Numbered from the stretch's first letter, positions 51,362 through 59,878 are shown. The stretch: DNA of 64,000 bases from Salipiger sp. CCB-MM3 (GCF_001687105.1 NZ_CP014599.1:216528-280527); one strand, 5' to 3'. Translations and numbers: made by a program. The notes: generated by a model not told the origin, from the sequence alone.

Positions 51362-51640
51362 ATGGCTGGAAAGCGTGAGAAGCCGGAAGACATTGTCACC
51401 AAGCTGCGTCAGGTCGAGGTGTTGCATGGCCAGGGCCTGTCGATGGCCGATGCGGTGCGGCAGATCGGGATATCGCAGCATACCTTTTACCGGTGGCGGA
51501 AGCAGTATGGTGGGATGAACCGGGCACAGTTGTCGCGGCTGAAGGAACTCGAGAAGGAGAACCTGAGGCTGCGGCGGGCGGTATCTGACCTGACGCTCGA
51601 GAAGCTGATCCTGACCGAGGCTGCCCAGGGAAACTTCTAA
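51362..51640 (+). CDS. IS3-family transposase OrfA
   Basis: This 92-residue protein has the OrfA helix-turn-helix (LSMADAVRQIGISQHTFYRWR) and a leucine-zipper-like C-terminal coil (LKELEKENLRLRRAVSDLTL) used for dimerisation. The gene ends in GGGAAACTTCTAA, where ribosomes can shift to the orfB frame. Confidence 0.92.
   Translation: MAGKREKPEDIVTKLRQVEVLHGQGLSMADAVRQIGISQHTFYRWRKQYGGMNRAQLSRLKELEKENLRLRRAVSDLTLEKLILTEAAQGNF
51628..51634 (+). promoter_or_regulatory. Programmed -1 frameshift heptamer GGGAAAC
   Basis: The zero-frame codons are CAG GGA AAC, giving the X-XXY-YYZ slippery pattern G-GGA-AAC two codons before the orfA stop. Slippage by one base continues in the orfB frame as CTT CTA AGC. 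This yields the OrfAB transposase typical of IS3 elements. Confidence 0.75.
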
Positions 51641-51663
51641 GCCCTTCGCGCCGCCGCGAATGC

Positions 51664-52488
51664 GTGGAGCATGTGCGCCAGACACTCGGCATCTCCGAAC
51701 GCCGGGCCTGCCGGGTGCTCGGCCAACACCGCTCCACGCAGCGCAAGCCACCACAGGGCCGGGAAGACGAGGCGCGGCTGACCGCCGACGTCATCGATCT
51801 GGCCCGGGAGTATGGCCGCTACGGCTACCGCCGGGTCGCCGTGCTGCTGCGGCGTGCCGGCTGGCAGGTGAACCACAAGCGGGTGGCGCGCATTTGGCGG
51901 CGCGAAGGGCTCAAGGTCCCACACAAGCAGAAGAAGCGCGGCAGGCTCTGGCTGGACGATGGCTCTTGCGTGCGGCTGAAGCCCGAGCACCCCAACCACG
52001 TCTGGTCCTACGACTTCGTGCAGGACCGGACCAGTGACGGCCGGACCTACCGGACGCTCAACATCCTCGATGAATATACGCGGGAGGCGTTAATGATCCG
52101 TGTCGACAGGCGACTGAACTCCACCGATGTCCTGGACGCCCTGACCGATCTCTTCATCCAGCGCGGCCCGCCGCGGTTCATCCGGTCCGACAACGGCCCG
52201 GAGTTCATCGCGCAGAAGGTGCGCGACTGGATCGAGTTGGTGGGGGCGAAGACCGCGTACATCGAGCCGGGGTCACCCTGGGAGAACGGTTATTGCGAGA
52301 GCTTCAACAGCAGGTTCAGGGACGAACTCCTCAATGGCGAGGTCTTCTACTCGTTGAGGGAGGCGCAAATCCTCATCGAACAATGGCGAAAGCACTACAA
52401 CACCGCTCGGCCGCATAGCGCTCTTGGATATCGGACACCGGCACCGGAGACTTTCATCCCCATAGATCGAAGGCCGACCATGCATTAG
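51664..52488 (+). CDS. IS3-family transposase OrfB (DDE catalytic part of OrfAB)
   Basis: This part has the HTH_21 region (YGRYGYRRVAVLLRRAGWQVN) and the rve integrase core with the DDE residues in VWSYDFVQD, RSDNGPEF and the glutamate of PWENGYCES. The GTG at 51664 is the first start in frame, but the protein is probably made as an OrfAB fusion: the frame is open back to the slippery site, reading LLSPSRRRECVEHV. It ends 34 bases before the right terminal repeat edge. Confidence 0.92.
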   Translation: MEHVRQTLGISERRACRVLGQHRSTQRKPPQGREDEARLTADVIDLAREYGRYGYRRVAVLLRRAGWQVNHKRVARIWRREGLKVPHKQKKRGRLWLDDGSCVRLKPEHPNHVWSYDFVQDRTSDGRTYRTLNILDEYTREALMIRVDRRLNSTDVLDALTDLFIQRGPPRFIRSDNGPEFIAQKVRDWIELVGAKTAYIEPGSPWENGYCESFNSRFRDELLNGEVFYSLREAQILIEQWRKHYNTARPHSALGYRTPAPETFIPIDRRPTMH

Positions 52489-52522
52489 CATTTAACCCGG
52501 ACCACTCGATGGGGTCAGCTCA

Positions 52523-53020
52523 CTGTTCCGCTCGGACGACGTCGCACACTGCACGGAATTCGGACACTGGGAAGGCGATTTGATGCTGTTCAAACAATCG
52601 CTTGGGCAGACCAATGTCACTTCTCTGGTCGAACGTGTAAGCCGCTTCACTGTGCTGCTGAAGAACGCGAACAGGCGCACGAAACCGGTCATGACCAAGA
52701 TCGCGAAGGCGGTGCGGGATCTGCCCCTGGCAGGCCGTAGACCCATCACCTTCGACCGCGGCACGGAATTCGTTTCATGGCCGCCCCTACAGACCCAGCT
52801 CGGAACCCAAACGTGGTTTTGCGACCCCTCCTCGACCTGGCAGAAAGGCACTGCCCTGAACACCAACCGCCGGCTTCGGCGCTGGCTTCCAAGGCAGCGT
52901 GACGTCGCTGCCATAACCGAGCTCGAGCTGAAGCACCTCTGCGACCAGCGCAACAACACGCGCCGTAAGTTCCTTGGCTGGAGGACCCCGGCCTAGGTCA
53001 TTTGCGAAAAGATGATGGAG
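52523..53020 (+). pseudogene. 3' fragment of the IS30-family transposase gene
   Basis: After the IS3 right end the frame resumes with EFGHWEGDLMLF, the start of the IS30 catalytic core, and continues through FDRGTEF and LCDQRNNTRRKFLGWRTPA. It then meets TAG where family members have a glutamate, with EKMMEEIG-like coding just beyond. About 120-140 residues between the N-terminal fragment and this core are missing. The gene is dead by insertion, deletion and a nonsense change. Confidence 0.75.
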
Positions 53021-53215
53021 GAAATTGGCAGGCGCCCCTACCGTCGCAGGTCATGGGAGCCGCGCTTCAAGTTGCAAACATTGGTCGTGCTCGAGACCTA
53101 GCGCCTCCTCTGCCGCCTCTTCCGATCACGGCCATGCGAAGATGCGTTCGGTCCGCCGGGCTTGATGCCGCGCCGTGCGGCCTAGGTTAGGGTCAGAACG
53201 AGCCGGAGACCCTCT

Positions 53216-54226
53216 ATGCCAGCACTTTCGGAATTCGCGCGGCCGCTGCGGGTCGGCGCGGCTTTGACGATCCTCATTCTCGTTTCGGTAATGGCCGAGC
53301 TTCCGGCCTCCACGCGGCTGCCCCTGTTGGGCTCGGCCTTCGCCAGTTGTATCGGCGCGGACTGGCACTTGGGCGGGCGGCGCTGGCCGGTTGTCGGCAT
53401 CGACGTGATCGGCAAGGTCTTCGGGGTGCTCGCAGGCTGGGCGGCCGGTCAGGTGACGCTGGGCGGCGACATGACCCTCGTGCTGCCGGGCCTCTTCATC
53501 GGCGGGGCGCTCGTCGGTGCGCTCACCGTTATGCATCAGGCGCTCTGGTGGGCGCTGATCCAAAGCTTTGTCTTCTTCGGCATCGCAGGCGTGCTTGCGG
53601 CGCAGATCGACCCCTTGCCCACCGCTGGCCTCGTGTTGCTGGGGTCTGGCCTGATGTCGCTCTGGCTGGAACTACCCAATATGCTCCGGCAGCGGCACAC
53701 GCGTGCCGAACACCCACACCCGCTGCAGGACGCCGAAGCCGAGATCGACCACCAAGATCACGGACTCATCCTGCGCATGGCGCTGATTGCGGGGCTTTCG
53801 GTCGGGCTCGCCTATTGCATCGCGCTTTGGACCGGCCTTCAGCGCGCCTATTGGGCGCCGCTCATCGTCCTCTTCGTGCTCAAGCCGAAAAGCTCCGACA
53901 TGCGGCAGGCGGTGCTCAACCGGACGGTCTATACGATCATCGGGGCTGTCGCCGCGACCGCTTTGGTCATGCTGCTGCCGCCGGAGCACGGGCTGCTTTA
54001 CGTGTTGTTCGTGCTGACTGCGATGGCGACGATCTGGTTCAACGGGCGCAACTTCAGGGTTTTCATTGCGCTGGTGACCGCTGGTTTCATCCTGCTTGTG
54101 TCGATGGGGTTTGGCGGGATCGTCGAGAACGCCGAGGCGCGAGTCTATGCCACGCTGGTCGGCTGTGCCGTCACCATTGTCGTCGCTTGGGTGATCCGGC
54201 AGGTGACCCATCCAGCACCGGCCTGA
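53216..54226 (+). CDS. FUSC/aromatic-acid-exporter-like integral membrane protein
   Basis: This 336-residue inner-membrane protein has two blocks of about five membrane segments each, separated by a polar linker (about residues 155-185) rich in His and Asp. The second block contains AYWAPLIVLFVLKPKSSDMRQAVLNRTVYTIIGA, which matches the FUSC/YccS group of putative exporters. Substrate unknown. It stands alone after the IS nest, with the ATG at 53216 and GGAGA upstream. Confidence 0.72.
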   Translation: MPALSEFARPLRVGAALTILILVSVMAELPASTRLPLLGSAFASCIGADWHLGGRRWPVVGIDVIGKVFGVLAGWAAGQVTLGGDMTLVLPGLFIGGALVGALTVMHQALWWALIQSFVFFGIAGVLAAQIDPLPTAGLVLLGSGLMSLWLELPNMLRQRHTRAEHPHPLQDAEAEIDHQDHGLILRMALIAGLSVGLAYCIALWTGLQRAYWAPLIVLFVLKPKSSDMRQAVLNRTVYTIIGAVAATALVMLLPPEHGLLYVLFVLTAMATIWFNGRNFRVFIALVTAGFILLVSMGFGGIVENAEARVYATLVGCAVTIVVAWVIRQVTHPAPA

Positions 54227-54236
54227 CCCGCATTGA

Positions 54237-55214
54237 TCACTTGCAGATCGGCAAGTCTCGCGGCGGGTTGCTCGGCAAGGATTGCCGCCAGTTGTTGATC
54301 ACCGGCTGAAGCGTGCGCTTCGGCCAGAACTTCGGCGCGCCGATGGCGCTCAGGCACGCTGCGTTCCAGTAAAGCCCGGCGCGCGACAAAGAACTGCCGG
54401 TCCTGACCGCATTGGCGACGGCGTCGATGTCGCGCCCTTCGGGATAGATGTAGAGGCTGGTCGGGTTGCCATCCACAAGCTCGATGATGTCGTCAGAGAC
54501 GGCGGGCGACCATGTGGTGCAGCCATTGCTGCGGCCCCCGGTGTAATTCACCAGATTGCCGTAAGGCACATAGCCCTCTTTGTCGGCGTTCGGGCTGCTT
54601 GGGTTTTTGAACCGGCACTGCCATTTAAGAAAGACCGCGGGATGTCCGCCGATGGCCCGCTCTCGGGCGTTTTCGGTGTCGCCCTCACCGTCAAACAGCA
54701 GGAAGGTGCGGTAGAAGGGTTTCCGCTGGCCGGACTGGCTGTAGTAGCCCTTGAACGACGTCCGCGTTTCCGCCGTCGTGTAAGCGCCGCCCATGGTCAG
54801 TTTCGAGCCCTCGGCATTGCTGAAATTCTTCGCGCATTGCCGCCCGTTCGAGAAATCCGCGCGCTGCAGTTTTCGTCCGTTGCCATAGCCGGAAGAGACC
54901 GCGCGAAACGATCTGTCGGCCTCGCAGATGACGTAGAAGCGGGCGCCGGGCGCGCCATTGGGCGCGGTGCTCGGACGGGTTGCGTCCATCGCCAGATAGC
55001 AGGGGTTGCTGACCTTGCCGCTCTGGCGGTTCTTCACATAGAGCGCGCGCGCCCGTTCCAAAACCACCGGAGCGATCTTGCCTTCGCCGGTGCCCACATG
55101 CGCTTGCAGCCAAGCGGGAATGTCCGACGCCGCAGAAGCCGCCTGCGCGGCCAATGGCGACGACAGCGCGAAGAGGATGCCGAAAAGAACGCGATGGAGA
55201 GACTTAAGGGACAC
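54237..55214 (-). CDS. Murein L,D-transpeptidase-like exported protein (YkuD_2 family)
   Basis: This 325-residue protein has a Sec signal peptide (cleavage near AAQAAS, about residue 26). The central and C-terminal part shows the YkuD_2 pattern, with a GGHPAVFL segment and GGRSNGCTTW, whose cysteine would be the nucleophile of an L,D-transpeptidase. It would act on periplasmic peptidoglycan. It is convergent with the FUSC-like gene. Confidence 0.8.
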   Translation of the reverse strand: MSLKSLHRVLFGILFALSSPLAAQAASAASDIPAWLQAHVGTGEGKIAPVVLERARALYVKNRQSGKVSNPCYLAMDATRPSTAPNGAPGARFYVICEADRSFRAVSSGYGNGRKLQRADFSNGRQCAKNFSNAEGSKLTMGGAYTTAETRTSFKGYYSQSGQRKPFYRTFLLFDGEGDTENARERAIGGHPAVFLKWQCRFKNPSSPNADKEGYVPYGNLVNYTGGRSNGCTTWSPAVSDDIIELVDGNPTSLYIYPEGRDIDAVANAVRTGSSLSRAGLYWNAACLSAIGAPKFWPKRTLQPVINNWRQSLPSNPPRDLPICK

Positions 55215-55286
55215 CGGGTAAACCTCCTACCGGACGACGCGCGTCAGACTCACTACAGCGCCTGCCCGCTGCGGTTGCAAGAGTTT

Positions 55287-55541
55287 CTATGTTTTCTCTG
55301 CCTCGGGGTCTGCTTTGGCCTCGGGGTTGGTGTAGCCGCTGGGGTCAAATTCCTCGAGGTCATAGCCGTCGTCCTCCTCGGCGATGCCGGTCACATAGGT
55401 GGTGCCGGTGTCTTCGTCGTAGACGAGCCCATAGTTGGCACGCCCCTCCGCCTTGAAGCGCAGGTATTCGTGAACGCCTGCGTAGAGGAAGGCGACAATG
55501 AAGGGCGACAAGATGATGGCGGCAAGATACTGAGCTTCCAT
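55287..55541 (-). CDS. Small membrane-anchored acidic protein, unknown function
   Basis: This 84-residue protein has one N-terminal membrane segment (YLAAIILSPFIVAFLYAGVH) and an acidic tail with DEDTGTTYVTGIAEEDDGYD. A strong AAGGAG ribosome site precedes the ATG. I recognise no named family. The clear start signal, codon use and membrane anchor support a real gene. Confidence 0.75.
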   Translation of the reverse strand: MEAQYLAAIILSPFIVAFLYAGVHEYLRFKAEGRANYGLVYDEDTGTTYVTGIAEEDDGYDLEEFDPSGYTNPEAKADPEAEKT

Positions 55542-55760
55542 GGCGGGGCTCCTTTACGGTCCAAGCGGGGTGTCGGGGCCGGTCCGTCGCGGCGTCTGTC
55601 ATCCAGCCATCCTAACATTCATGGCGGGGGGCATTTCAACCACCCCAGCTGAGACCGGGCACTTGGGGGTACCAAAGGCACATTTGTGCGGCCGCGCCAG
55701 CCTGAGCAGCGCGAGGGTCAGCGCGGGTTCTTGCGGGGCCCGATCCCGGCCCTAAGCGCA

Positions 55761-56180
55761 TTATTTTCGGGTGTTTTCCGCCTTCGCCCCCAAAGCGCCC
55801 GCCGCCTTCGACAGCATCGGGCGGATCGGAAGGAAGGCGCGGTAGCCCATCTCCATCACCTGCGTGCCTCCGGGAAGCGCGGCGAGCCGCGCCGCCCAAT
55901 GCCATCTGGGCAGGCGGTGCCAGATCGCTGCAAAGGCCGCGGCGCCGGAGAGGAGGGATCCGTCACTCTCGCGCACATGGAACCGCCGCATCGCATCGCG
56001 GGGCGTGAGATCCGGGCCGGGATTGGTCTCGCTGCGCGAGACGTCGAGAAACTCGATGTCCTCAGCCCCCCGCTGCGCCTTGTAGTGTGAAACTTCGGCG
56101 CTGCAGAGCGGGCAGGAACCGTCATAATAGACCTGAAGCTTCCGGCTTTCGGCAGGGTGCCCACTCAACTCTTCCACCAT
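55761..56180 (-). CDS. DCC-family (DUF393) thiol-disulfide oxidoreductase-like protein
   Basis: This 139-residue protein has the DCC-family motif YYDGSCPLCSAEV (CxxC at about residues 24-27) and a hydrophobic C-terminal half with a possible membrane-associated helix. The family is predicted to be thioredoxin-like and is poorly characterised. It stands alone between two unrelated genes. Confidence 0.85.
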   Translation of the reverse strand: MVEELSGHPAESRKLQVYYDGSCPLCSAEVSHYKAQRGAEDIEFLDVSRSETNPGPDLTPRDAMRRFHVRESDGSLLSGAAAFAAIWHRLPRWHWAARLAALPGGTQVMEMGYRAFLPIRPMLSKAAGALGAKAENTRK

Positions 56181-56412
56181 CTGTCGCTCCTCAACAGCCG
56201 TTCGAGGGGGAAACTAGCGCGCGCGGGGCGAAACGACAGTTATTGGGGGTTGGTGGAGTTCTCGGTTTGTGCTAACAGAGGGCTCCCGCCGGTTCTGCCC
56301 GGTGGATACCCAAACATTCTGCATCCGCCAGTGGACGACACACATCGCCCAACTGGTGCCGCCTTGTCTGGGCAGCGAAATGTCTGGGCAACAAAAGAGG
56401 GAGAACTTTCAC

Positions 56413-56583
56413 ATGGGTATTTTCAGTAAAGAGCAATCGAGCGTCATCGATCAGCTTCTGCAGCGCGGCATGTCCGACTTCGACATCGCCCAGCGGATCT
56501 GCCCGGCCGACGAAGACCCGGAGCTTCTGCTTGAAGCCGTTTCCATTCACCGCGAACGGCACGATCAGGCAGCGACCGCCTAA
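56413..56583 (+). CDS. Small conserved-type protein, unknown function
   Basis: This 56-residue soluble protein begins MGIFSKEQSSVIDQLLQRGM and is mostly helical and charged. The ATG at 56413 has GAGGGAGAA upstream; the frame extends 48 codons further without coding features. A strong terminator follows 23 bases after the stop, which supports a separately transcribed gene. Confidence 0.7.
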   Translation: MGIFSKEQSSVIDQLLQRGMSDFDIAQRICPADEDPELLLEAVSIHRERHDQAATA

Positions 56584-56606
56584 CGGCGCGATACATCCTG
56601 AAGGTG

Positions 56607-56638
56607 GGCCGGGGCATTGCCCCGGCCTTTTGCGTTTT
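56607..56638 (+). terminator. Rho-independent terminator after the small gene
   Basis: A nine-base stem, GGCCGGGGC with GCCCCGGCC, closes an ATT loop and is followed by TTTTGCGTTTT. It also separates this gene from the convergent tarD gene. Confidence 0.85.
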
Positions 56639-56648
56639 ATGACGGGTC

Positions 56649-57812
56649 TCAGGCAGACAACGCCCTCATCTCGGCGATCAGGTCCGACTTCCCCTCGAAC
56701 CCGATGCCCGGCAGCTCGGGCATGGTGATGTGCCCCTGCTCGACCTGCACCCCATCAGGGAACCCGCCGTAGGGCTGGAACAGATCCGGATAGCTTTCGT
56801 TGCCGCCCAGCCCCAGACCGGCGGCGATATTGAGCGACATCTGGTGTCCGCCGTGAGGAATGCAACGCGACGGGGACCAGCCCAGCTGTTCGAGCACCTC
56901 GAGCGTGCGCAGATATTCAACCAGCCCATAGGAGAGGGCGCAGTCGAACTGCAGCCAGTCGCGATCGGGCCTCATGCCGCCGTAACGCAGCAGATTGCGT
57001 GCATCCTGATGGGAAAACAGGTTCTCTCCCGTGGCCATCGGACCGGGATAAAACTCGGCCATCGCCGCCTGAAGCTGATAGTCGAGCGGATCGCCGATCT
57101 CTTCGTACCAGAACAGCGGATACTGCCGGAGCATCTTGGCATAGGCGATCGCGGTCTCCAGATCGAAGCGGCCATTGGCATCCACCGCAAGCTGCGCCTC
57201 GCTGCCGATCTCCGACAGCACCGCCTCGATCCGGCGCTGGTCTTCCGCAAGTGAGGCTCCGCCGATCTTCATCTTGACCACGGTGTAGCCCCGGTCGAGA
57301 TAGCCCCGCATCTCTTTGCGCAGGGCGCTGTCGTCCTTGCCGGGGTAGTAGTAGCCCCCGGCGGCATAGACAAAGACCCTTGGATTGGCTTCCACACCCT
57401 TGCGCTCGGCCAGCAGGCGAAACAGGGGTTTCTGCGCGATCTTCGCAATCGCATCCCAGACCGCCATGTCGATGGTTCCGACCGCGACCGACCGCTCGCC
57501 ATGTCCGCCGGGTTTCTCGTTCTGCATCATCGCAGCCCAGATCCGGTGGCCATCGAGGTTGCTGCCCTCGTCGTTCAGCAGCGTGTCCGGACCCGCCTCG
57601 AGAATGCGGTCGCGAAAGCGCTCGCGGATCAGACCGCCCTGCCCGTAACGCCCGTTCGAGTTGAAGCCGTAGCCCACCACCGGCTCCCCATCGACGACGA
57701 CATCCGTCACGACGGCCACAAGGCTCGCGGTCATCTTGCTGAAGTCGATGTAGGCGTTGCGGATCGGTGAGGCGATCGGCTTGGTGACTTCGCGGATATC
57801 GACGATGCGCAT
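56649..57812 (-). CDS. tarD: D(-)-tartrate dehydratase, enolase superfamily
   Basis: This 387-residue cytoplasmic enzyme of the mandelate-racemase/enolase superfamily removes water from tartrate to give oxaloacetate. Catalytic and metal residues line up: Lys182 (VVKMKIGG), Asp211 (VDANGRF), Glu237 (WYEE), Glu263 (TGEN) and His320 (IPHGGHQ). From memory of the characterised D-tartrate dehydratase (Lys184, Asp213, Glu239, Glu265, His322), every position is offset by two, a strong match. Context agrees: a tricarboxylate-type importer and a tartrate/D-malate dehydrogenase follow. Confidence 0.87.
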   Translation of the reverse strand: MRIVDIREVTKPIASPIRNAYIDFSKMTASLVAVVTDVVVDGEPVVGYGFNSNGRYGQGGLIRERFRDRILEAGPDTLLNDEGSNLDGHRIWAAMMQNEKPGGHGERSVAVGTIDMAVWDAIAKIAQKPLFRLLAERKGVEANPRVFVYAAGGYYYPGKDDSALRKEMRGYLDRGYTVVKMKIGGASLAEDQRRIEAVLSEIGSEAQLAVDANGRFDLETAIAYAKMLRQYPLFWYEEIGDPLDYQLQAAMAEFYPGPMATGENLFSHQDARNLLRYGGMRPDRDWLQFDCALSYGLVEYLRTLEVLEQLGWSPSRCIPHGGHQMSLNIAAGLGLGGNESYPDLFQPYGGFPDGVQVEQGHITMPELPGIGFEGKSDLIAEMRALSA

Positions 57813-57893
57813 GGGCGGGCTCCCTGTTCAGTGTGGACTGCGCCGGACGTTAGGCGCGCCAAGTGAGAGAGTTCCAATGCCGTTTCAGAGTAT

Positions 57894-57916
57894 ATTCATG
57901 CCTAATCGGCATGAAT
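57894..57916. promoter_or_regulatory. LysR-type palindrome ATTCATGCC-N5-GGCATGAAT
   Basis: Nine-base arms are perfect inverted repeats around TAATC and contain the LysR T-N11-A pattern (ATGCC...GGCAT). It lies 82 bases before the tarD start and directly after the LysR stop. A LysR operator for tarD is the likeliest role; a hairpin at the end of the LysR gene is possible, but no T-run follows. Confidence 0.6.
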
Positions 57917-58818
57917 TACGCGGCATCTGCGCGGGTGAGTGCGCTCCAGAACGCCTCGCAATGGGGCGAGAGCCGGGAACGGGAGCGGTAGATCACGATC
58001 TGCAGCGGCACTTCGAACTCCGCTGCCCCGGCCCGCACCAAAGCGCCCTTTGCGACCTCTGCCTCCGCCAAGGAGGACGGCAGGAACGCGACCCCCTGCC
58101 CCGCTTTGGCCATCTCAAGATTGGTGGAGGCCAGCACCGAACTCATCGCCGATTTCAGCCGTGGGCGACCATGCTGCGCCCAATGGGTTTCTAGGATCCG
58201 GTGAAGCCCTGACGCGGGCCCATAGGACAAAAGCGGCAGGTCCTCCGACCCGGCCCCGAGCGTCCAGAGCGGGGCACCCGTCTCCCCCGGCGCGCAGAAC
58301 GGCACAAGCCGGTCGCAGCCCACCGGATGATGCGCAAACTGCTTTTCGGGAAGCGCCAGACCTTCGCCAGACCCCTTGTGGCATATGAAGAATGTCGCAT
58401 CGCCGCTTTCCATCAGGCGCACACACTGCCGGAAGGTATCGGACACCAAGTTGAGCGTGCCGACCTGCCCCGGACCTGCGACGGACATCAGCCAGCGCGG
58501 CACGAATGTGTAGGACAGCGCATGCGTCGCGGCGAGGTTCAGCGACCGCTGCGCGAGCCCTGCAGCCTCTTTCGCCTCGGCGCGCGCGTCCCAGAGCGCC
58601 CGGACGATCGCCTCTGCGCGCGGCTGGAACAGCTTGCCAGCCGCGGTGAGGGACACCTGCCGGGTGGTGCGCGAAATCAGCGGCGTTTCGACCGCCTCTT
58701 CCAACGCCCGGATGCGGCGGCTGAACGCGGGCTGGGTCATGTTCCTTTTCTCGGCCGCGCGAGAGAAATTCAACTCGCGCGCCAGTTCCAGAAAATCCTC
58801 GAGCAGGCCAAGGTCCAT
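57916..58818 (-). CDS. LysR-family transcriptional regulator upstream of tarD
   Basis: This 300-residue regulator has the LysR helix-turn-helix (LNFSRAAEKRNMTQPAFSRRI) and an effector domain. I chose the ATG at 58818, ten codons inside the longest frame, because the first helix starts there. It lies directly upstream of tarD in the same direction, with a palindrome in between, so it probably controls tarD. Confidence 0.9.
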   Translation of the reverse strand: MDLGLLEDFLELARELNFSRAAEKRNMTQPAFSRRIRALEEAVETPLISRTTRQVSLTAAGKLFQPRAEAIVRALWDARAEAKEAAGLAQRSLNLAATHALSYTFVPRWLMSVAGPGQVGTLNLVSDTFRQCVRLMESGDATFFICHKGSGEGLALPEKQFAHHPVGCDRLVPFCAPGETGAPLWTLGAGSEDLPLLSYGPASGLHRILETHWAQHGRPRLKSAMSSVLASTNLEMAKAGQGVAFLPSSLAEAEVAKGALVRAGAAEFEVPLQIVIYRSRSRLSPHCEAFWSALTRADAA

Positions 58819-58887
58819 ATGCTGAACACGCCTCCGATCTATGCCCAATACGTATGTAATAGCAGGCTGAAGCCGAGCCGGGGAGCT

Positions 58888-59826
58888 TTAGTTCGTGCCG
58901 CCGAGTTCCTCGGGCGTCAGTTGGAACGGCGCGCTCAGGTTCTCGGACTGAAGGCGCTGCGCCAGCATGTCGACGAAGATGCTCACCTTGGCTGTCAGAT
59001 TATGGCGCTTGGGATAGATCGCCGCGATGTTGGCGGTCTGGAAGTAGCTTGGCAGGACCACGCGCAGATGACCATCGCGCACATGCCGCGAGATGTCCCA
59101 CTCCGAGCGCAGCATGATGCCCTTACCGCCCAGCATCCATTCCCGCGCCATTTCGCCATCGTTGGTGCTCAGCCGCCCGTTCACCCGCGCCGAGGCAGTC
59201 TCTCCGGCCACATCGTCGAACCTCCAGATGTCGTAGATGTCGTGTTCCTGCCGCAGCACGATGCAATCGCGATGGGTCAGATCCTTCAGCGACTTCGGAG
59301 ACCCATGCTTTTCCAGATAAGACGTCGAGGCGCACATGAAGCGCCGGTTCCGCTGCAGCAGGCGCTGGATCAGGTTGCTGCTCGGCGAATTGCCGAAACG
59401 AATGTTCAGATCGAACCCCTGCTCGACGATGTTCAGCGGGGCGTCGGTGACCACCAGTTGCACCTCGACCTCGGGATAAAGCTCTGAAAACTCCGCCACC
59501 GTAGGCGCGATATAGGTCCGGCTGAACCCGAAGGTGGCATTGATCCGCAAGAGCCCGCTGGGATGTTCGAGCCCGACCCGCAGGCTGTTTTCAAGCTCTT
59601 CGATTTCGCCAAGCAGACGGACCGCCTTGCTGAAATAAAGCTCGCCCTCTCCGGTCAGGCTGACCCGGCGAGTGGTGCGGTTCATCAGACGCACGCCCAG
59701 CTTCTCCTCGAGCCGGGCGAGACGCCGACTGACTGCAGAGGCCGTAACCCCCATCTCGCGCGCGGTTTCGACAAAGCTCTCGTGCCGCGCCAACAGCACG
59801 AAAAACCCCAGATCGCCCTCGCCCAT
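58888..59826 (-). CDS. LysR-family regulator (TtdR-like) divergent from the tricarboxylate transporter
   Basis: This 312-residue regulator has the LysR helix-turn-helix (ESFVETAREMGVTASAVSRRL) and an effector domain with a pattern like regulators of dicarboxylate and tartrate metabolism. It is divergent from the TctC gene and the gap holds two palindromes close to its start codon. It probably activates the transporter and dehydrogenase genes in response to tartrate (inference). Confidence 0.88.
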   Translation of the reverse strand: MGEGDLGFFVLLARHESFVETAREMGVTASAVSRRLARLEEKLGVRLMNRTTRRVSLTGEGELYFSKAVRLLGEIEELENSLRVGLEHPSGLLRINATFGFSRTYIAPTVAEFSELYPEVEVQLVVTDAPLNIVEQGFDLNIRFGNSPSSNLIQRLLQRNRRFMCASTSYLEKHGSPKSLKDLTHRDCIVLRQEHDIYDIWRFDDVAGETASARVNGRLSTNDGEMAREWMLGGKGIMLRSEWDISRHVRDGHLRVVLPSYFQTANIAAIYPKRHNLTAKVSIFVDMLAQRLQSENLSAPFQLTPEELGGTN

Positions 59827-59844
59827 TACTTACCTCAGCGCAAT

Positions 59845-59878
59845 AATGAAGTTCATTTTCTGAAATTAATTAATTTCA
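59845..59878. promoter_or_regulatory. Two adjacent palindromes in the LysR/tctC control region
   Basis: AATGAA-G-TTCATT (59845-59857) is followed after three bases by the perfect 18-bp palindrome TGAAATTAATTAATTTCA (59861-59878). Both lie within 55 bases of the LysR start and about 175 bases before tctC. The paired layout suits recognition and activation sites of a LysR tetramer. Confidence 0.6.

Larger units (their letters stand above)
51285..52522 (+). mobile_element. Intact IS3-family insertion sequence (about 1238 bp)
   Basis: Imperfect terminal repeats are visible: TGAGCCAGCCCC...GTGGTCC at the left and, reading inward from the right, TGAGCTGACCCC...GTGGTCC. It encodes orfA and orfB with a -1 frameshift signal between them. 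No short target duplication is seen (CCC before, CTG after), which fits a deletion of flanking IS30 sequence. The catalytic domain looks complete, so it may still be active. Confidence 0.88.

Noticed and set aside
51285..52522. Target-site duplication of the IS3 element
   Set aside because: The bases flanking the terminal repeats (CCC and CTG) do not match, so no duplication can be claimed.
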